Assembly (NCBI GenBank): GCA_035573435.1
Contig: DATMZR010000006.1
Coordinates: 62,001-126,000, forward strand
DNA from: Solirubrobacterales bacterium
Lineage (GTDB): Bacteria; Actinomycetota; Thermoleophilia; Solirubrobacterales; 70-9
Direction: 5' to 3'
Length of the DNA stretch: 64,000 nt
In this document: in pieces, positions 1-9,383 of the stretch
How the letters are laid out: each line of letters opens with the position of its first letter
How positions within the stretch are numbered: position 1 is the first letter of the stretch
Made by a program: the position numbers and the translations under genes
The notes under the pieces: model-generated
Seen by the model: only the letters and a program-made list of their open reading frames with translations
Told to the model about the DNA's origin: nothing
Databases searched by the model: none

Positions 1-1478
1 GGGCGGCGGACGCCTGGGCGATCGAGGAGCAGCGAGTTCCCTCCCTGGAGCTGATGGAAAGGGCCGGCGCCGCGCTGGCCGAGGCGGCTCGATCCGCGGC
101 GCGGCCCGGGCCGGCCCGGGTCGTCTGCGGCAAGGGCAACAACGGCGGCGACGGGCTGGTTTGTGCTCGTGAGCTCGCCGACACCGGGTATGAGGTCGAG
201 GCGCTGCTGCTGTGGTCTGCGGCGGAGCTCTCGCCCGACGCGAGCGCCAACCTGGAGAGATTCGGGGGCACCGTTGTTGAGCCGGGTCCCGAGGGAGTTG
301 CGCCGGCGCTCCGGGGAGCCGGGGTGGTTGTGGACGCGGTCTTTGGCACCGGGTTCTCCGGGGCAGCACGAGCTCCCGCGGACGCCGCGATCGAGGCCAT
401 CAACGGCTGCGAAGCACCGGTCGTGGCCGCCGACATCGCCTCCGGCGTTGACGCCTCGACCGGCGAGGTCGAGGGCACGGCGGTCGAGGCCGACATCACG
501 GTGACCTTTCACCGGGCCAAGCTGGGGCACTGGATCGCACCGGGGAAGACCCACACGGGGGAGCTTCGCGTCGCCGAAATCGGGATTCCGGCCGGGGCGC
601 CCGGCGACCCCGCGGCCGGCGTGATCACCGACGCCGTGCTCGGTCTCGCTCCCCGGCGGAGCCCCGGCTCGACCAAGTTCGATTCGGGCCAGGTGCTGGT
701 GGTAGGCGGCTCCAAGGGCCTGACGGGCGCCGTATGCATGGCCGCGGAGGCGGCGATCAGAGTGGGCGCCGGCTACGCCACGGTGGCGGTGCCCGCCGAC
801 CTGGAGCCGATCTTCGAGGTGAAGCTGACCGAGGTGATGTCTCGCGGTTTCGCGGGGGCGGAGGGCCGCCTGCCGGCGAGCGCGCTCGAGGACATCCTCG
901 AGGCGGCAGAACGGGCTGCCGCCGTGGTCCTGGGCCCGGGCCTGGGACGCGACGAGGACTCGCTCGAGCTCGCCCGCGCCGTCGCCCAGAGGATCGAGGC
1001 GCCGCTCTTGATCGATGCGGACGGGTTGAACGCCCACGCCGAGCGCCTCGACTCGATCGCCAGGCGGACCGCCCCCACCGTGCTCACGCCTCATGCCGGT
1101 GAGCTCGGGCGCCTGCTGGGACGGGGATCCCGCGAGGTTGACGCGCACCGGCTCGCCTGCGCTCGCGAGGCCGCGGAGCAAAGCGGGGCGATCGTCGTGC
1201 TTAAGGGCGACGATTCCCTGGTCGCGGACGGCGCCCGCCTTGGGGTCAGCGCCGGCGGCAGCCCCGGGCTGGCCACGGCCGGCACCGGGGACGTCCTCTC
1301 GGGCACGATTGGCGCCCTGCTTGCTCGCGCCACGGACCCCTTCGCCGCCACTTGTGCCGGGGTCCACGCGCACCAGCTCGCCGGGAGGCACGCGGCGCGG
1401 CGGCTGGGCGCGGCCGAGTCGGTGATCGCAACGGACGTGATCGCCGCGCTGCCGGCGGCTCTGCAAGGGAATGGCTGA
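1..1478 (+). CDS. nnr: Bifunctional NAD(P)H-hydrate epimerase / ADP-dependent NAD(P)H-hydrate dehydratase (5' end outside window)
   Basis: Repairs hydrated NAD(P)H: the N-terminal YjeF domain epimerises and the C-terminal ribokinase-like domain dehydrates. The reading frame is open from base 3, and the residues before the first ATG (position 54) already read as the family's N-terminus (ADAWAIEEQ...LELMERAG), so the true start lies upstream. Visible motifs are GKGNNGGDGLV in the epimerase half, then GGSKGLTGA, GPGLGRD, TPHAGELGRLLG and the nucleotide-binding ATAGTGDVLSGTIGALLA in the dehydratase half. The stop overlaps the ATG of alr by 8 bases, implying co-translation. The nnr-alr pairing is common in actinobacteria. 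Confidence 0.95.
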   Translation, partial: AADAWAIEEQRVPSLELMERAGAALAEAARSAARPGPARVVCGKGNNGGDGLVCARELADTGYEVEALLLWSAAELSPDASANLERFGGTVVEPGPEGVAPALRGAGVVVDAVFGTGFSGAARAPADAAIEAINGCEAPVVAADIASGVDASTGEVEGTAVEADITVTFHRAKLGHWIAPGKTHTGELRVAEIGIPAGAPGDPAAGVITDAVLGLAPRRSPGSTKFDSGQVLVVGGSKGLTGAVCMAAEAAIRVGAGYATVAVPADLEPIFEVKLTEVMSRGFAGAEGRLPASALEDILEAAERAAAVVLGPGLGRDEDSLELARAVAQRIEAPLLIDADGLNAHAERLDSIARRTAPTVLTPHAGELGRLLGRGSREVDAHRLACAREAAEQSGAIVVLKGDDSLVADGARLGVSAGGSPGLATAGTGDVLSGTIGALLARATDPFAATCAGVHAHQLAGRHAARRLGAAESVIATDVIAALPAALQGNG

Positions 1479-2604
1479 GCCCGTCCAGCGCGCCGTCGCC
1501 GTCGTGGACCAGGGCGCCGTTGAGCGCAACTGTGCCCGGCTGGTCGAAGAGCTGCGCGGATCGCAGCTGTGCGCCGTGGTGAAGGCAGACGGCTACGGGC
1601 ACGGGGCAGTCGACTGCGCGCGCTCGGCGCTTGCCGGTGGGGCGACCTGGCTGGCGGTTGCGGCGGCGGCCGAGGCCGCCGAGCTGCGGAGCCAGCTTCC
1701 GGATGCCCAAATCCTGACCATGGGGGCGCTGACAGAAGCAGAGCTCGACATGGCGCTTCGAGCGAAGTCCGACGTGGCGGTGTGGCGCCCGGGCTTAGCC
1801 CGTCTGGCCGGCGAGCGCGGGGCCGAGCTCGGCGTGCGCCCGCGGTTGCACGTCAAGTACGACACCGGGATGGGCCGCTTGGGCGAGCGGGACCCAGATG
1901 CGGTGCTGGCCCTGGTGGACGCGGTGGCGAGCGACGAGCGCGTCGAGCTCGCCGGGCTGTGGACTCACTTCGCCACCGCCGACGAGCCCGACTCCGACTT
2001 CTTCGGCGAGCAGCTCGAGCGCTTCACGTCCCTAGCCGAACGCGCGCGCGCCGAGCACCCGGATCTGCTCGTGCACGCCGCCAACAGCGCCGCCACTCTT
2101 CGAGAGCCCACCTCGCATTTCGACATGGCTCGGTGCGGGATCGCGATCTACGGGCTCGACCCCTTTCACTCCGATCCCTTCGCGCGTGGGTTGGAGCCGG
2201 CGCTCGAGCTGCGCTCCTACGTCGCCGACACCAAGCGCTTTCCGGCTGGCGCGAGCGCAGGCTACGGCCGGCGGTGGCTCGCCCCGACCGACACCTGGGT
2301 CGGTGTGCTGCCCATCGGCTACGGGGACGGCGTGCGCCGCGGCCTGACGAACAACGGCGAGGCCTTGGTGGGCGGGAAGCGATACCCGTTCGTCGGCACG
2401 ATCTCGATGGACAACCTGACCATCGACCTGGGCCCATCCTCGAGCGTGGAGCCCGGCTCGCCCGCGGTGCTGATCGGTGCCCAGCGCGACGATCGGATCC
2501 TTTGCGAGGAGGTGGCCCGGCGCCTGGGGACGATCAACTACGAGATCACCTGCGGGATCGCGCCGCGGGTGCCTCGGGTTCAGGTCCGGTCTGCCGCCCG
2601 GTGA
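1471..2604 (+). CDS. alr: Alanine racemase
   Basis: PLP enzyme interconverting L- and D-alanine for peptidoglycan; cytosolic. 377 residues, the usual length. The PLP lysine is in VVKADGYGHGA near residue 40. The second catalytic base is the Tyr of SAGYGRRW around residue 265, and the C-terminal PIGYGDGVRRGL and GTISMDNLTIDLG blocks are typical. ATG at 1471 overlaps the end of nnr; its TGA overlaps the GTG of the next gene (GTGA), so the three genes appear to be one transcription unit. Confidence 0.96.
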   Translation: MAEPVQRAVAVVDQGAVERNCARLVEELRGSQLCAVVKADGYGHGAVDCARSALAGGATWLAVAAAAEAAELRSQLPDAQILTMGALTEAELDMALRAKSDVAVWRPGLARLAGERGAELGVRPRLHVKYDTGMGRLGERDPDAVLALVDAVASDERVELAGLWTHFATADEPDSDFFGEQLERFTSLAERARAEHPDLLVHAANSAATLREPTSHFDMARCGIAIYGLDPFHSDPFARGLEPALELRSYVADTKRFPAGASAGYGRRWLAPTDTWVGVLPIGYGDGVRRGLTNNGEALVGGKRYPFVGTISMDNLTIDLGPSSSVEPGSPAVLIGAQRDDRILCEEVARRLGTINYEITCGIAPRVPRVQVRSAAR

Positions 2605-4034
2605 GCGCTGCGATCCCAGATCTTTTGGCGGCGGCTCCGGCAGTTCGCGCCTGCCAGGCCGCCCTTGGCGCCAGGGATGGGATCTGGATCGTCGGCGGGG
2701 CGATCCGCGACGCGGCTTTCGGGCGAGAGGTGAGGGACGTCGACCTGACCGTCGCCCGGGACGAGGGGCAGGCCGCCCGTGAGATCGGCGCGTTCGCCGC
2801 GGGACACGCGTTCAAACTGTCGGAGGAGTTTGCGAGCTGGCGCGCCCTGGCGGGCGACGCCGCCTGGCACGTGGACATCACCAGGCTACGGGGCGACGGA
2901 ATCGAGGCGGACCTGGCCATGCGGGACTTCACGGTCAACGCGATCGCGGTGCCGCTGGCAGACCTGGGTGCGCCGCTGGTCGACCCGCACGGCGGGCTGG
3001 CCGACTTGGAGAGGCGTGTGCTGCGCGCGGTCTCCGGCCGAAGCTTCATCGACGACCCGTTGCGGATCCTCAGGGCGGCCCGGCTCGCCGCCGGTCTCGA
3101 GATGGAGGTCGATTCCGAAACTGCCGCCCTTGCCCGCGCGGAGGCGAGCCGGGCGGGCGAGCCGGCCGGGGAGCGCCAGTTCGCTGAGCTGCGTCTCCTG
3201 CTCACGGGTCCTGAGCCGGTCAGAGGGCTGAAGGTCGTGGACGAGCTGGGGGCGATGCCGGGCCTCCTGCCGGAGCTGGAGGCGCTGCGCGGCGTCGAGC
3301 AGAACCCCTATCACCACCTCGACGTCTATGGACACACCATGGAGGTGCTTGGGCGGCTGATCGAGGTTGAGGGCGACCTGGAGGCCTTCGTCGGCGCGGC
3401 GGCGGGGGAAGTCGGCGAGCTGCTCACGGAGCCGCTCGCCGACGACCTCACCCGCGGTGGCGCGCTGCGCTTCGCCGCCCTTGTTCACGACCTCGGCAAG
3501 CCGGAGACCCGCGCGGTCGGGCAGGGAGGCAGGGTGCTGTTCATGGGCCACGATCGGGCCGGCGTCCGGCTGGCCCGCGCGCTCTGTTCGCGCCTGCGGG
3601 CGAGCAAGCGCTTGACCGACTATCTCGCGAACCTGACGCTCAACCACCTGCGCCTCGGCTTCCTCGTCCACGAGCGGCCGCTCTCGCGGCGACACGTCTA
3701 CGACTACCTGCTGGCCACCGATCCCGACACGGTTGACGTCACGCTGCTCACGGTCGCGGACCGGCTGGCGACCCAGGGCGAGCGCACCCGCCAAGAGGCC
3801 GTCGACGCCCACCTCGAGCTGGCCAGCGAGATGGTTGCCGAGGCACTGGCCTGGCGTCGCGCCGGCCCGGCGCGCTCGCCGATCCCCGGTGACGACCTCG
3901 CCTCGGAGCTCGGCATCCAGCCGGGTCCAGAGCTCGGCAGCCTGCTGGGCGAGATCAAGGCGGCGGTGTTCGCGGGCGAGGTCTCGACGCGCGAAGAGGC
4001 CATCGACCTCGCGCGACAGATCCGCTCCCATTAG
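2601..4034 (+). CDS. CCA tRNA nucleotidyltransferase / poly(A) polymerase family protein with HD domain
   Basis: Class II nucleotidyltransferase, about 477 residues, expected to add or repair the tRNA 3' CCA end. The head domain carries IWIVGGAIRDAAFGREVRDV with the metal-binding D-x-D (DVDLTV), followed by the RDFTVNAIA block and the RNA-binding region (DDPLRILRAARLA). The C-terminal half has HD-domain signatures (HHLDVYGHT, ALVHDLGKP, FMGHDRAG). The frame stays open upstream to 1569, but that part is the shadow of alr; the GTG at 2601 overlapping the alr stop is the credible start. CCA-adding and poly(A) enzymes cannot be told apart by eye here. Confidence 0.9.
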   Translation: MSAAIPDLLAAAPAVRACQAALGARDGIWIVGGAIRDAAFGREVRDVDLTVARDEGQAAREIGAFAAGHAFKLSEEFASWRALAGDAAWHVDITRLRGDGIEADLAMRDFTVNAIAVPLADLGAPLVDPHGGLADLERRVLRAVSGRSFIDDPLRILRAARLAAGLEMEVDSETAALARAEASRAGEPAGERQFAELRLLLTGPEPVRGLKVVDELGAMPGLLPELEALRGVEQNPYHHLDVYGHTMEVLGRLIEVEGDLEAFVGAAAGEVGELLTEPLADDLTRGGALRFAALVHDLGKPETRAVGQGGRVLFMGHDRAGVRLARALCSRLRASKRLTDYLANLTLNHLRLGFLVHERPLSRRHVYDYLLATDPDTVDVTLLTVADRLATQGERTRQEAVDAHLELASEMVAEALAWRRAGPARSPIPGDDLASELGIQPGPELGSLLGEIKAAVFAGEVSTREEAIDLARQIRSH

Positions 4035-4044
4035 GCTGGCTTTG

Positions 4045-4461
4045 ATGGCAAGCGACTGCCTCTTCTGCGGGATCGTCGCCGGCGAGGTCCCGGCACAGAT
4101 CGTCGACTCGGATGAGCACACCGTCGCCTTCATGGACATCAACCCCGCCACGCCGGGGCACGCGCTCGTGGTGCCGCGTGCCCACAGCGCCGACCTGTTC
4201 GAGGTCTCCGACCATGACCTCGAGCGCGCGATGCTCGCCGCCCGGCGCCTTGCGCGCAAGATCCGCGCCGCACTCCAGCCCGATGGCTTCAACCTGCTCA
4301 ATGCGTGCGGGGCCGCCGCCTGGCAGACCATCTTCCACTTCCATCTTCACGTGATCCCGCGCTACGACGACGATCCACTGAAGCTTCCCTGGATACCCCG
4401 CGGCGCAGACGCCGAGGAGATCGCGGCTGTGGGTGATCGGATCAGGCAGGCCAATCCGTGA
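4045..4461 (+). CDS. HIT family protein (Hint-like nucleotide hydrolase)
   Basis: 138-residue histidine-triad protein. The N-terminal CLFCGIVAGEVPA keeps the two cysteines of zinc-binding HIT members, DINPATPGHALVVPRAH is the family's central block, and the triad itself is HFHLHVIPR near residue 100. These proteins hydrolyse purine phosphoramidates or adenylated compounds. The ATG lies 10 bases after the preceding stop. The frame is open further upstream but only as a shadow of the previous gene. Confidence 0.92.
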   Translation: MASDCLFCGIVAGEVPAQIVDSDEHTVAFMDINPATPGHALVVPRAHSADLFEVSDHDLERAMLAARRLARKIRAALQPDGFNLLNACGAAAWQTIFHFHLHVIPRYDDDPLKLPWIPRGADAEEIAAVGDRIRQANP

Positions 4462-5243
4462 GCTCCCCCGTCCGGCTGGACCGTGACGGAGGCGTTGCCG
4501 CCGTGGTGCTCGACAACCCACCCCTGAACCTGTTCGGGGCCACCGTCTTCCAGGCGCTCAGCGACTGCCTGGGGGAGGTCGAGGGCTCAGATGCGCGGGC
4601 GCTCGTCTGGCGCGCCGAAGGCGAGCTGTTCACCGGCGGTGCCGACGTCAACGTCTTCCAGCAGATCGTGGATGCGGGCGGCGACCGCGCGGATCTGAGC
4701 TTCGACCCGTTGCTCGACGCCGTGCGGCGGATCGAGGCGCTGCCGATCCCGACGCTCGCCATCGTCCATGGCCTCTGCCTCACCGCTGGGCTCGAGGTCT
4801 CACTCGGCTGCGACATGATCTGGGCCGGCGAGTCCGCGCGCTTTGGCCTCGTCGAGGCCGTGGTCGGCCTGACTCCGGGCGCCGGCGGCACCCAGCGGAT
4901 GGCCGAGCGAGCGGGCCCTGCTCGGGCCCGGGAGTTCGTGATGTCGCAGGGCATCTACGACGCAGCGACCCTGGAGCGCTGGAACGTCGTCAACCGTGTG
5001 CTCCCCGACGACGAGCTGCTCGAGAAGGGGATGCAGTTCGCTCAGCGCCTGGCCGCCGGTCCCACCAAGGCGCACGGGGCGACCAAGAAGATCGTGCGCG
5101 CCTACCTCGAGGGCGGCGTCGATCAGGCGGACAAGGTGACGCCCGAGGTCGCAGGCTCGCTGTTCGAGACGGAGGACCTGAAGCGGGCCGTCGAGTCGTT
5201 CTTGGCCGAGGGCCCGGGCAAGGCCACGTTCGAGGGGCGTTAG
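4458..5243 (+). CDS. Enoyl-CoA hydratase/isomerase family protein
   Basis: 261-residue crotonase-fold protein. The oxyanion-hole segments are visible as LFTGGADVNVF (near residue 56) and IVHGLCLTAGLEVSLGCDM (near 105), followed by GLVEAVVGLTPGAGGTQRM. The Glu of the second segment (GLEVSLGCD) sits in the usual spacing, but substrate cannot be assigned. The GTG start overlaps the TGA of the HIT gene. It is isolated from the beta-oxidation cluster at 38-44 kb. Confidence 0.9.
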   Translation: MSSPVRLDRDGGVAAVVLDNPPLNLFGATVFQALSDCLGEVEGSDARALVWRAEGELFTGGADVNVFQQIVDAGGDRADLSFDPLLDAVRRIEALPIPTLAIVHGLCLTAGLEVSLGCDMIWAGESARFGLVEAVVGLTPGAGGTQRMAERAGPARAREFVMSQGIYDAATLERWNVVNRVLPDDELLEKGMQFAQRLAAGPTKAHGATKKIVRAYLEGGVDQADKVTPEVAGSLFETEDLKRAVESFLAEGPGKATFEGR

Positions 5244-5291
5244 TGGCATCCGTTACGCCGTTCGGCGGCTCCGCTACCCTCTCCGGCGCCC

Positions 5292-5510
5292 ATGGGTAAG
5301 GAAGAGAAGATCGAGATGGAGGGCGAGGTCACCGAGGCTCTGCCCAACACCATGTTCAAGGTCAAGCTCGACAACGACCACGAGGTCCTCGGGCATATCT
5401 CCGGCAAGATGCGCCGCCACTACATCCGCATCCTCCCCGGCGACCGGGTGAAGATCGAGCTCTCCCCTTACGACCTCGACCGCGGCCGGATCACCTACCG
5501 CTACAAGTAA
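5292..5510 (+). CDS. infA: Translation initiation factor IF-1
   Basis: 72-residue S1/OB-fold protein that occupies the ribosomal A site during initiation. The sequence is the canonical full length: [17 protein letters not shown], the [18 protein letters not shown] core and ending [11 protein letters not shown] at 5292. Unlike many actinobacteria, no rpmJ-rpsM genes follow; a convergent glycosidase gene lies 13 bases beyond its stop, so infA is detached from the ribosomal protein operon here. Confidence 0.98.
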   Translation: MGKEEKIEMEGEVTEALPNTMFKVKLDNDHEVLGHISGKMRRHYIRILPGDRVKIELSPYDLDRGRITYRYK

Positions 5511-5523
5511 GGCAGCGCGCGGG

Positions 5524-6753
5524 CTAGAGGTAGCTCCGGGCGGCCCCGGGCGCCGGGCCGGCCATCTCGAGGATGAGGCTGGACCAGGCGAAGTCCGTGG
5601 CGCCGAGGCCCTCGCCCGTGAGGGGGTTGAAGTACTCCCACAGGCCCTGGCGGAGCACGGTGTCGCCAAGCCTGCTGGCCATTTCGTCCGCCTCCTCGCC
5701 GTAGCCGAGCCGAAGCAAGCCGATCCACAGCATCCAGGCGGCGTTGATCCAGGTCGGCCCGCGCCAGTAGCGGCGCTTCCAGCTCGTCCCGCGACCGGGC
5801 TCGAAGCTCCGCTCAGCGGCCGAGACCGAGGGCGGGGGCACCGCCAGCCAGAAGCGCCTTGGGTCGAAAAGATGCTCCTCGACCAGGCGCCGACCGATCG
5901 TCTCCGGCAGGTCGGGCAGGGCCAGCGGTGCCAGGGCGGCCCAGGTCTCGACCTGCGGGCGCAAACCTCCGGGCTGAGCCTCGTCGACGAACAGTCCCCG
6001 CCGGTCGTCCCAGAGGCGGTCGATCAGCGCCGGAGTGATGGACGTCTCGCCCATCGCCAGGCGGGCGAGCCCCCAGAGGACGTTCGTAACCACCTCGCAT
6101 AGCACCGGCCCGCCTGCATCCCGGATTCGCCGCGCGTCCCAGCCGAGCCGCCGGTTGCGGGCGACGAGGAGCGGGAAGCCGAGCCTCGCATGTGCCCGCC
6201 GGCCCCACACCGGGTCGTACTTGGGCGATGAGTCCAGCCCCGATTCGTCGGGCTGCACGATCCACAACAGCCCGTCGCCGTCGAGGTCGCGGTTGGCCCG
6301 CAGCCACTCGTGGTGGCGGACGATCCCGGGTTCGGCCGCCGGATCGCCCACCGCGATTCGCCAAGCCCAGGCCAGCAGCGGCGGCTGGATGGTCCAGGTC
6401 ATGGAGTCGGAGCGCGAGGTGATGTTGTAGTAGAGGCTGCGCCGATAGGAGATCGGACGGTCCCAGAAGACCACGTGGCCGACGAACCCGTCCGGCCGGC
6501 AGGCGCGAAGCAGGGTCTCGAGCTCGACGCGGGAATGGCCGGAATCGAAGCGTCGCCAGACGATCGCAGCGAAGCACGAGTCCCAGTACCACTGCCAGGG
6601 ATAACGTGCCGGGCTGGGGCGGGTGTAGGCGTACGGGACGGAATCGCGCTCGCCCTGGGCCCAGCTCGCGCCGAGAACCCGCTGGCAAAGCGCCGCGAGC
6701 TCGCCGGGGCGACCTACGCCCTCGCTGGGGCTAGCGACGAAGTCGCGGTCCAC
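5524..6753 (-). CDS. MGH1-like / GH63-type glycoside hydrolase
   Basis: About 409 residues forming an (alpha/alpha)6-barrel-type glycosidase related to trehalase, GH63 and mannosylglycerate hydrolases. Motifs seen: YPWQWYWDSCF near the N-terminus (substrate pocket, with the Asp of WDS), VFWDRPISY, the central PDESGLDSSPKYDP (general-acid region) and C-terminal RYWRGPTWINAAWML. The GTG at 6753 is chosen because the protein homology begins right after it; the longer frame upstream reads through the ABC permease. No signal peptide, so probably cytosolic disaccharide or glycoside cleavage; substrate unknown. Confidence 0.82.
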   Translation of the reverse strand: MDRDFVASPSEGVGRPGELAALCQRVLGASWAQGERDSVPYAYTRPSPARYPWQWYWDSCFAAIVWRRFDSGHSRVELETLLRACRPDGFVGHVVFWDRPISYRRSLYYNITSRSDSMTWTIQPPLLAWAWRIAVGDPAAEPGIVRHHEWLRANRDLDGDGLLWIVQPDESGLDSSPKYDPVWGRRAHARLGFPLLVARNRRLGWDARRIRDAGGPVLCEVVTNVLWGLARLAMGETSITPALIDRLWDDRRGLFVDEAQPGGLRPQVETWAALAPLALPDLPETIGRRLVEEHLFDPRRFWLAVPPPSVSAAERSFEPGRGTSWKRRYWRGPTWINAAWMLWIGLLRLGYGEEADEMASRLGDTVLRQGLWEYFNPLTGEGLGATDFAWSSLILEMAGPAPGAARSYL

Positions 6754-6839
6754 GCGTTTAAGCCTGCCGCCCCGGTTGCGCCCTAACCCGGCGACTTGTG
6801 ACCGACGACATGGATGTCCAAAGGGCCAAGTCGCCGGAG

Positions 6840-7610
6840 TTATATTGCCGTTCGGCGCATTCCCCGCAGGGCCAAGGCCCCCAGCAGCAGCAGCAGACCG
6901 GTGAGCGCCAGGAGCCCAGGCCATGTGTTGCCCCAGGTGACGCCGCCGACGAACCCCTGCCGGGCCGTCTCCACAACCTGCGTCACAGGGTTGAAGCGGG
7001 CGGCGGTGTGGAGCCAGCCGGTGAGCAGGGCGAGCGGGGCGTAGGCGGTGGTGGTCAAGATCAGGACCAGCATTCCCGCCTGCATCAAGGGCGCGGCCGA
7101 CTGCGACTTGAAGCGGAGCGCGAGCACCATTCCCCAGCACGCGGCCAGGGTGCCCATGCCCAATACGATCACAATCGCGATCGCCAGCCCGCCGAGCCCC
7201 GGCCAGCTCACGCCCAGCGAGAAGCCAACGGTCAGTAGCACCGTGGCGGGGATCAGCGACCGCAGGCTCGCGGAGATGACCAGGCCGGCCAGCAGCACGG
7301 AGCGGGGAGCGGGGGAGACGAGCAGACGGTCGAACCAGCCCTGCTCTATGTCGCGAGCCAGGTTGACGCCCGTCGCCGCACCGGTGAACCCGGCCCCCTG
7401 CATGAGGCTGATCGGGATCAGGAAGCTCTGATAGGTGCCGGAGGTGAACCCGGGGAGCGCGTTCAGGTGGCCGAACACCGATGTCAGGCCCAGGAAGAAG
7501 ATCGTCGGCGCGAGCACCCCGGGGATCGCGGCCCCCGGAACCCGCAGCAGCTCATTCCCAGCGCGGCGAACCAGGGCCCCGATCGTCGCCATCGCTGCGC
7601 GCCAGCCCAT
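6840..7610 (-). CDS. ABC transporter permease, ABC-2 / DrrB-like
   Basis: 256-residue integral membrane protein with about six hydrophobic segments, matching the ABC-2 permease fold (NELLRVP, FLGLTSVFGH, GFTGAATGVNLARDIEQGWFDRLLVSPAPR, RFNPVTQVVETARQGFVGG). The DIEQGWFDRLL motif is characteristic of daunorubicin-resistance-type exporters. It is the second of two paralogous permeases, 6 bases after the first, and would pair with it and the ATPase at 8399. Export substrate unknown (lipid or drug-like). Confidence 0.9.
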   Translation of the reverse strand: MGWRAAMATIGALVRRAGNELLRVPGAAIPGVLAPTIFFLGLTSVFGHLNALPGFTSGTYQSFLIPISLMQGAGFTGAATGVNLARDIEQGWFDRLLVSPAPRSVLLAGLVISASLRSLIPATVLLTVGFSLGVSWPGLGGLAIAIVIVLGMGTLAACWGMVLALRFKSQSAAPLMQAGMLVLILTTTAYAPLALLTGWLHTAARFNPVTQVVETARQGFVGGVTWGNTWPGLLALTGLLLLLGALALRGMRRTAI

Positions 7611-7616
7611 GGGCGA

Positions 7617-8402
7617 TCAGCCTCCAATCCTCAAGCGCCGGCGCAGGGCAATCGAGCTGAGCCAGATGCTCAGGGCCCCGATCAGGGCAATCGAGGCGAT
7701 GGCCTCGAAGAGCTTCCTGGTCGACAGAGACGAGATCACCGGATCTCGGATTCCCTCGACGATGAAGCTGATCGGGTTGTACTGGGCGACGGTCTTCGCC
7801 GGCTCCAGCATCAGGTCCTCGGGAAAGAAGGCCGAGGACAAAAACAGGATCACGAAGACCAGCGGGAACAGGCCCTGGACCACCGAGGCCCGCCCGGTGC
7901 GCAGGGCAATCGCCGCCCCGAGCGCACCGAAGGCCACCGCGGACAGGGTCACAAAAAGCACCATCAGCAGCGCCCCGCCGACCCCTTCCTCGATCCGGGC
8001 GCCGAAGATCAGCCCGATGGCAATGAACCAAACGGCTGAAAGGGCGCCCAGGACCGCCGTCCCGGCCAGCCGTCCGAGCACCATCGAAAAGCGAGCGATC
8101 GGCGCCGCCAGCAGGCGATCGGTGAATCCCATCTCGATGTCGACGGCGAGCGCGATCCCGCCGCTGTTGCCCGCCAGGAGGGTCGACTGGATCATCGCGC
8201 CGGCGAGCATGAAGTCGAGAAAGCCATGCACCTGAGGGAACCCGGGCAGGTCGACCGCGCGGCCGGCGCCGCCGGTCTGGATCGCCAGCAGGAGCGACGG
8301 AAAGACGATGATCGGCGCCAGGAGCTGTGGCCGGCGCAGCGTCTGCTTGACGGAGCGCGCGCCGAGCGCCCAGATCACCCGTAAATTGGCCGCCAGGTTC
8401 AT
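7617..8402 (-). CDS. ABC transporter permease, ABC-2 / DrrB-like
   Basis: 261 residues, about six membrane spans, paralogous to the downstream permease (compare ALAVDIEMGFTDRLLAAPIAR with the DIEQGWFDRLL block there, and QYNPISFIVEGIRDP with RFNPVTQVVETARQG). Start ATG overlaps the TGA of the ATPase gene (ATGA), so ATPase and permease are translationally coupled. Forms a heterodimeric exporter with its neighbour, by inference. Confidence 0.9.
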   Translation of the reverse strand: MNLAANLRVIWALGARSVKQTLRRPQLLAPIIVFPSLLLAIQTGGAGRAVDLPGFPQVHGFLDFMLAGAMIQSTLLAGNSGGIALAVDIEMGFTDRLLAAPIARFSMVLGRLAGTAVLGALSAVWFIAIGLIFGARIEEGVGGALLMVLFVTLSAVAFGALGAAIALRTGRASVVQGLFPLVFVILFLSSAFFPEDLMLEPAKTVAQYNPISFIVEGIRDPVISSLSTRKLFEAIASIALIGALSIWLSSIALRRRLRIGG

Positions 8403-9355
8403 TCGGGCTGTTCAGACGCTTCCGCGGGCTCCAGGCGGTGGCCCGTCTTGGCGACGAAGACGTCGTCGAGGCTGGGCTCGACGAGATCGAGCGCCTCCAC
8501 GATAAGCCCCGCCTCATCGAGCGCGCGCACGACCGGCGCAATCTCCGCGGCGCCTCGTTCCAGCTCCACGAGGACGGCGCCGTCCTTGCTCGGAAGCGGC
8601 CTCCCGAAGCGCCCCACAACCTCTTGGGCCCGCTTGACCGCGCCGTCGCCGAGCTTGATCTCGAGGTGGGGTCGACCGATCTGGGCCTTCAGTCGACCTG
8701 GCGTGTCCTCGGCGACGATGCGGCCGAAGTCGATGATGCCGACACGATTCGCGAGTTGGTCGGCCTCCTCGAGGTACTGGGTGGTCAAGAAGACGGTCGT
8801 GCCGTCCGCGTTGAGCTTGGCGACCTCCTCCCAGATCGCCTTGCGGCTCACCGGATCCAGCCCTGTGGTCGGCTCGTCGAGGAACAGCACTCGTGGTTCG
8901 TGGACGAGCGCCGAAGCGAGGTCGACCCGGCGACGCATGCCGCCCGAGTAGGTCCCGATCTGGCGGTCGGCGGCACCGACAAGGTCGACGCGCTCGAGCA
9001 GCGCCTCGGCCCGGCGCCGCCCCTCGTCGCGCGGGAGGCCATGAAGCGTCGCCTGGAGGCGAATCAGCTCGCGCCCCGTCATCAGCGGGTCGAGCGCCGC
9101 CTCCTGAAGCGCGACGCCGATCGCGCGACGCACCTTCGCCGGCTCGTCTGCGACGTCGAAACCGGCCACCCGGGCGCTGCCCGCGGTGGGACGGAGCAGG
9201 GTGGTCAGGATGCGGACAATGGTCGTCTTGCCCGCCCCATTGGGACCCAGAAAGGCGTAGATCTCACCCTCGTCCACCTCGAGGTCGACGCCGTCCACCG
9301 CGCGAACACCGCCAGAGAAGACTCGTTCCAGGCGCCGTGCCTCGATCGCCGCCAT
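8399..9355 (-). CDS. ABC transporter ATP-binding protein, DrrA-like
   Basis: 318-residue ATPase. Walker A GPNGAGKTTI, signature YSGGMRRRVDLASALVHEP, Walker B LFLDEPTTGLDP and the switch-His region FLTTQYLEEADQLANRVGII are all intact, followed by the C-terminal extension common to DrrA exporters. ATG at 9355 is preferred; the longer frame upstream runs into the amidase gene. Likely energises the two permeases that follow in an operon. Confidence 0.94.
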   Translation of the reverse strand: MAAIEARRLERVFSGGVRAVDGVDLEVDEGEIYAFLGPNGAGKTTIVRILTTLLRPTAGSARVAGFDVADEPAKVRRAIGVALQEAALDPLMTGRELIRLQATLHGLPRDEGRRRAEALLERVDLVGAADRQIGTYSGGMRRRVDLASALVHEPRVLFLDEPTTGLDPVSRKAIWEEVAKLNADGTTVFLTTQYLEEADQLANRVGIIDFGRIVAEDTPGRLKAQIGRPHLEIKLGDGAVKRAQEVVGRFGRPLPSKDGAVLVELERGAAEIAPVVRALDEAGLIVEALDLVEPSLDDVFVAKTGHRLEPAEASEQPE

Positions 9356-9383
9356 CGCCGGGAGAATAGAGCCGCGTGACGGT

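Noticed and set aside
1569-2600. Long open frame upstream of the nucleotidyltransferase start
   Set aside because: It is a GC-rich shadow of alr in another frame, with Arg/Ala/Gly-rich composition; homology begins only after GTG 2601.
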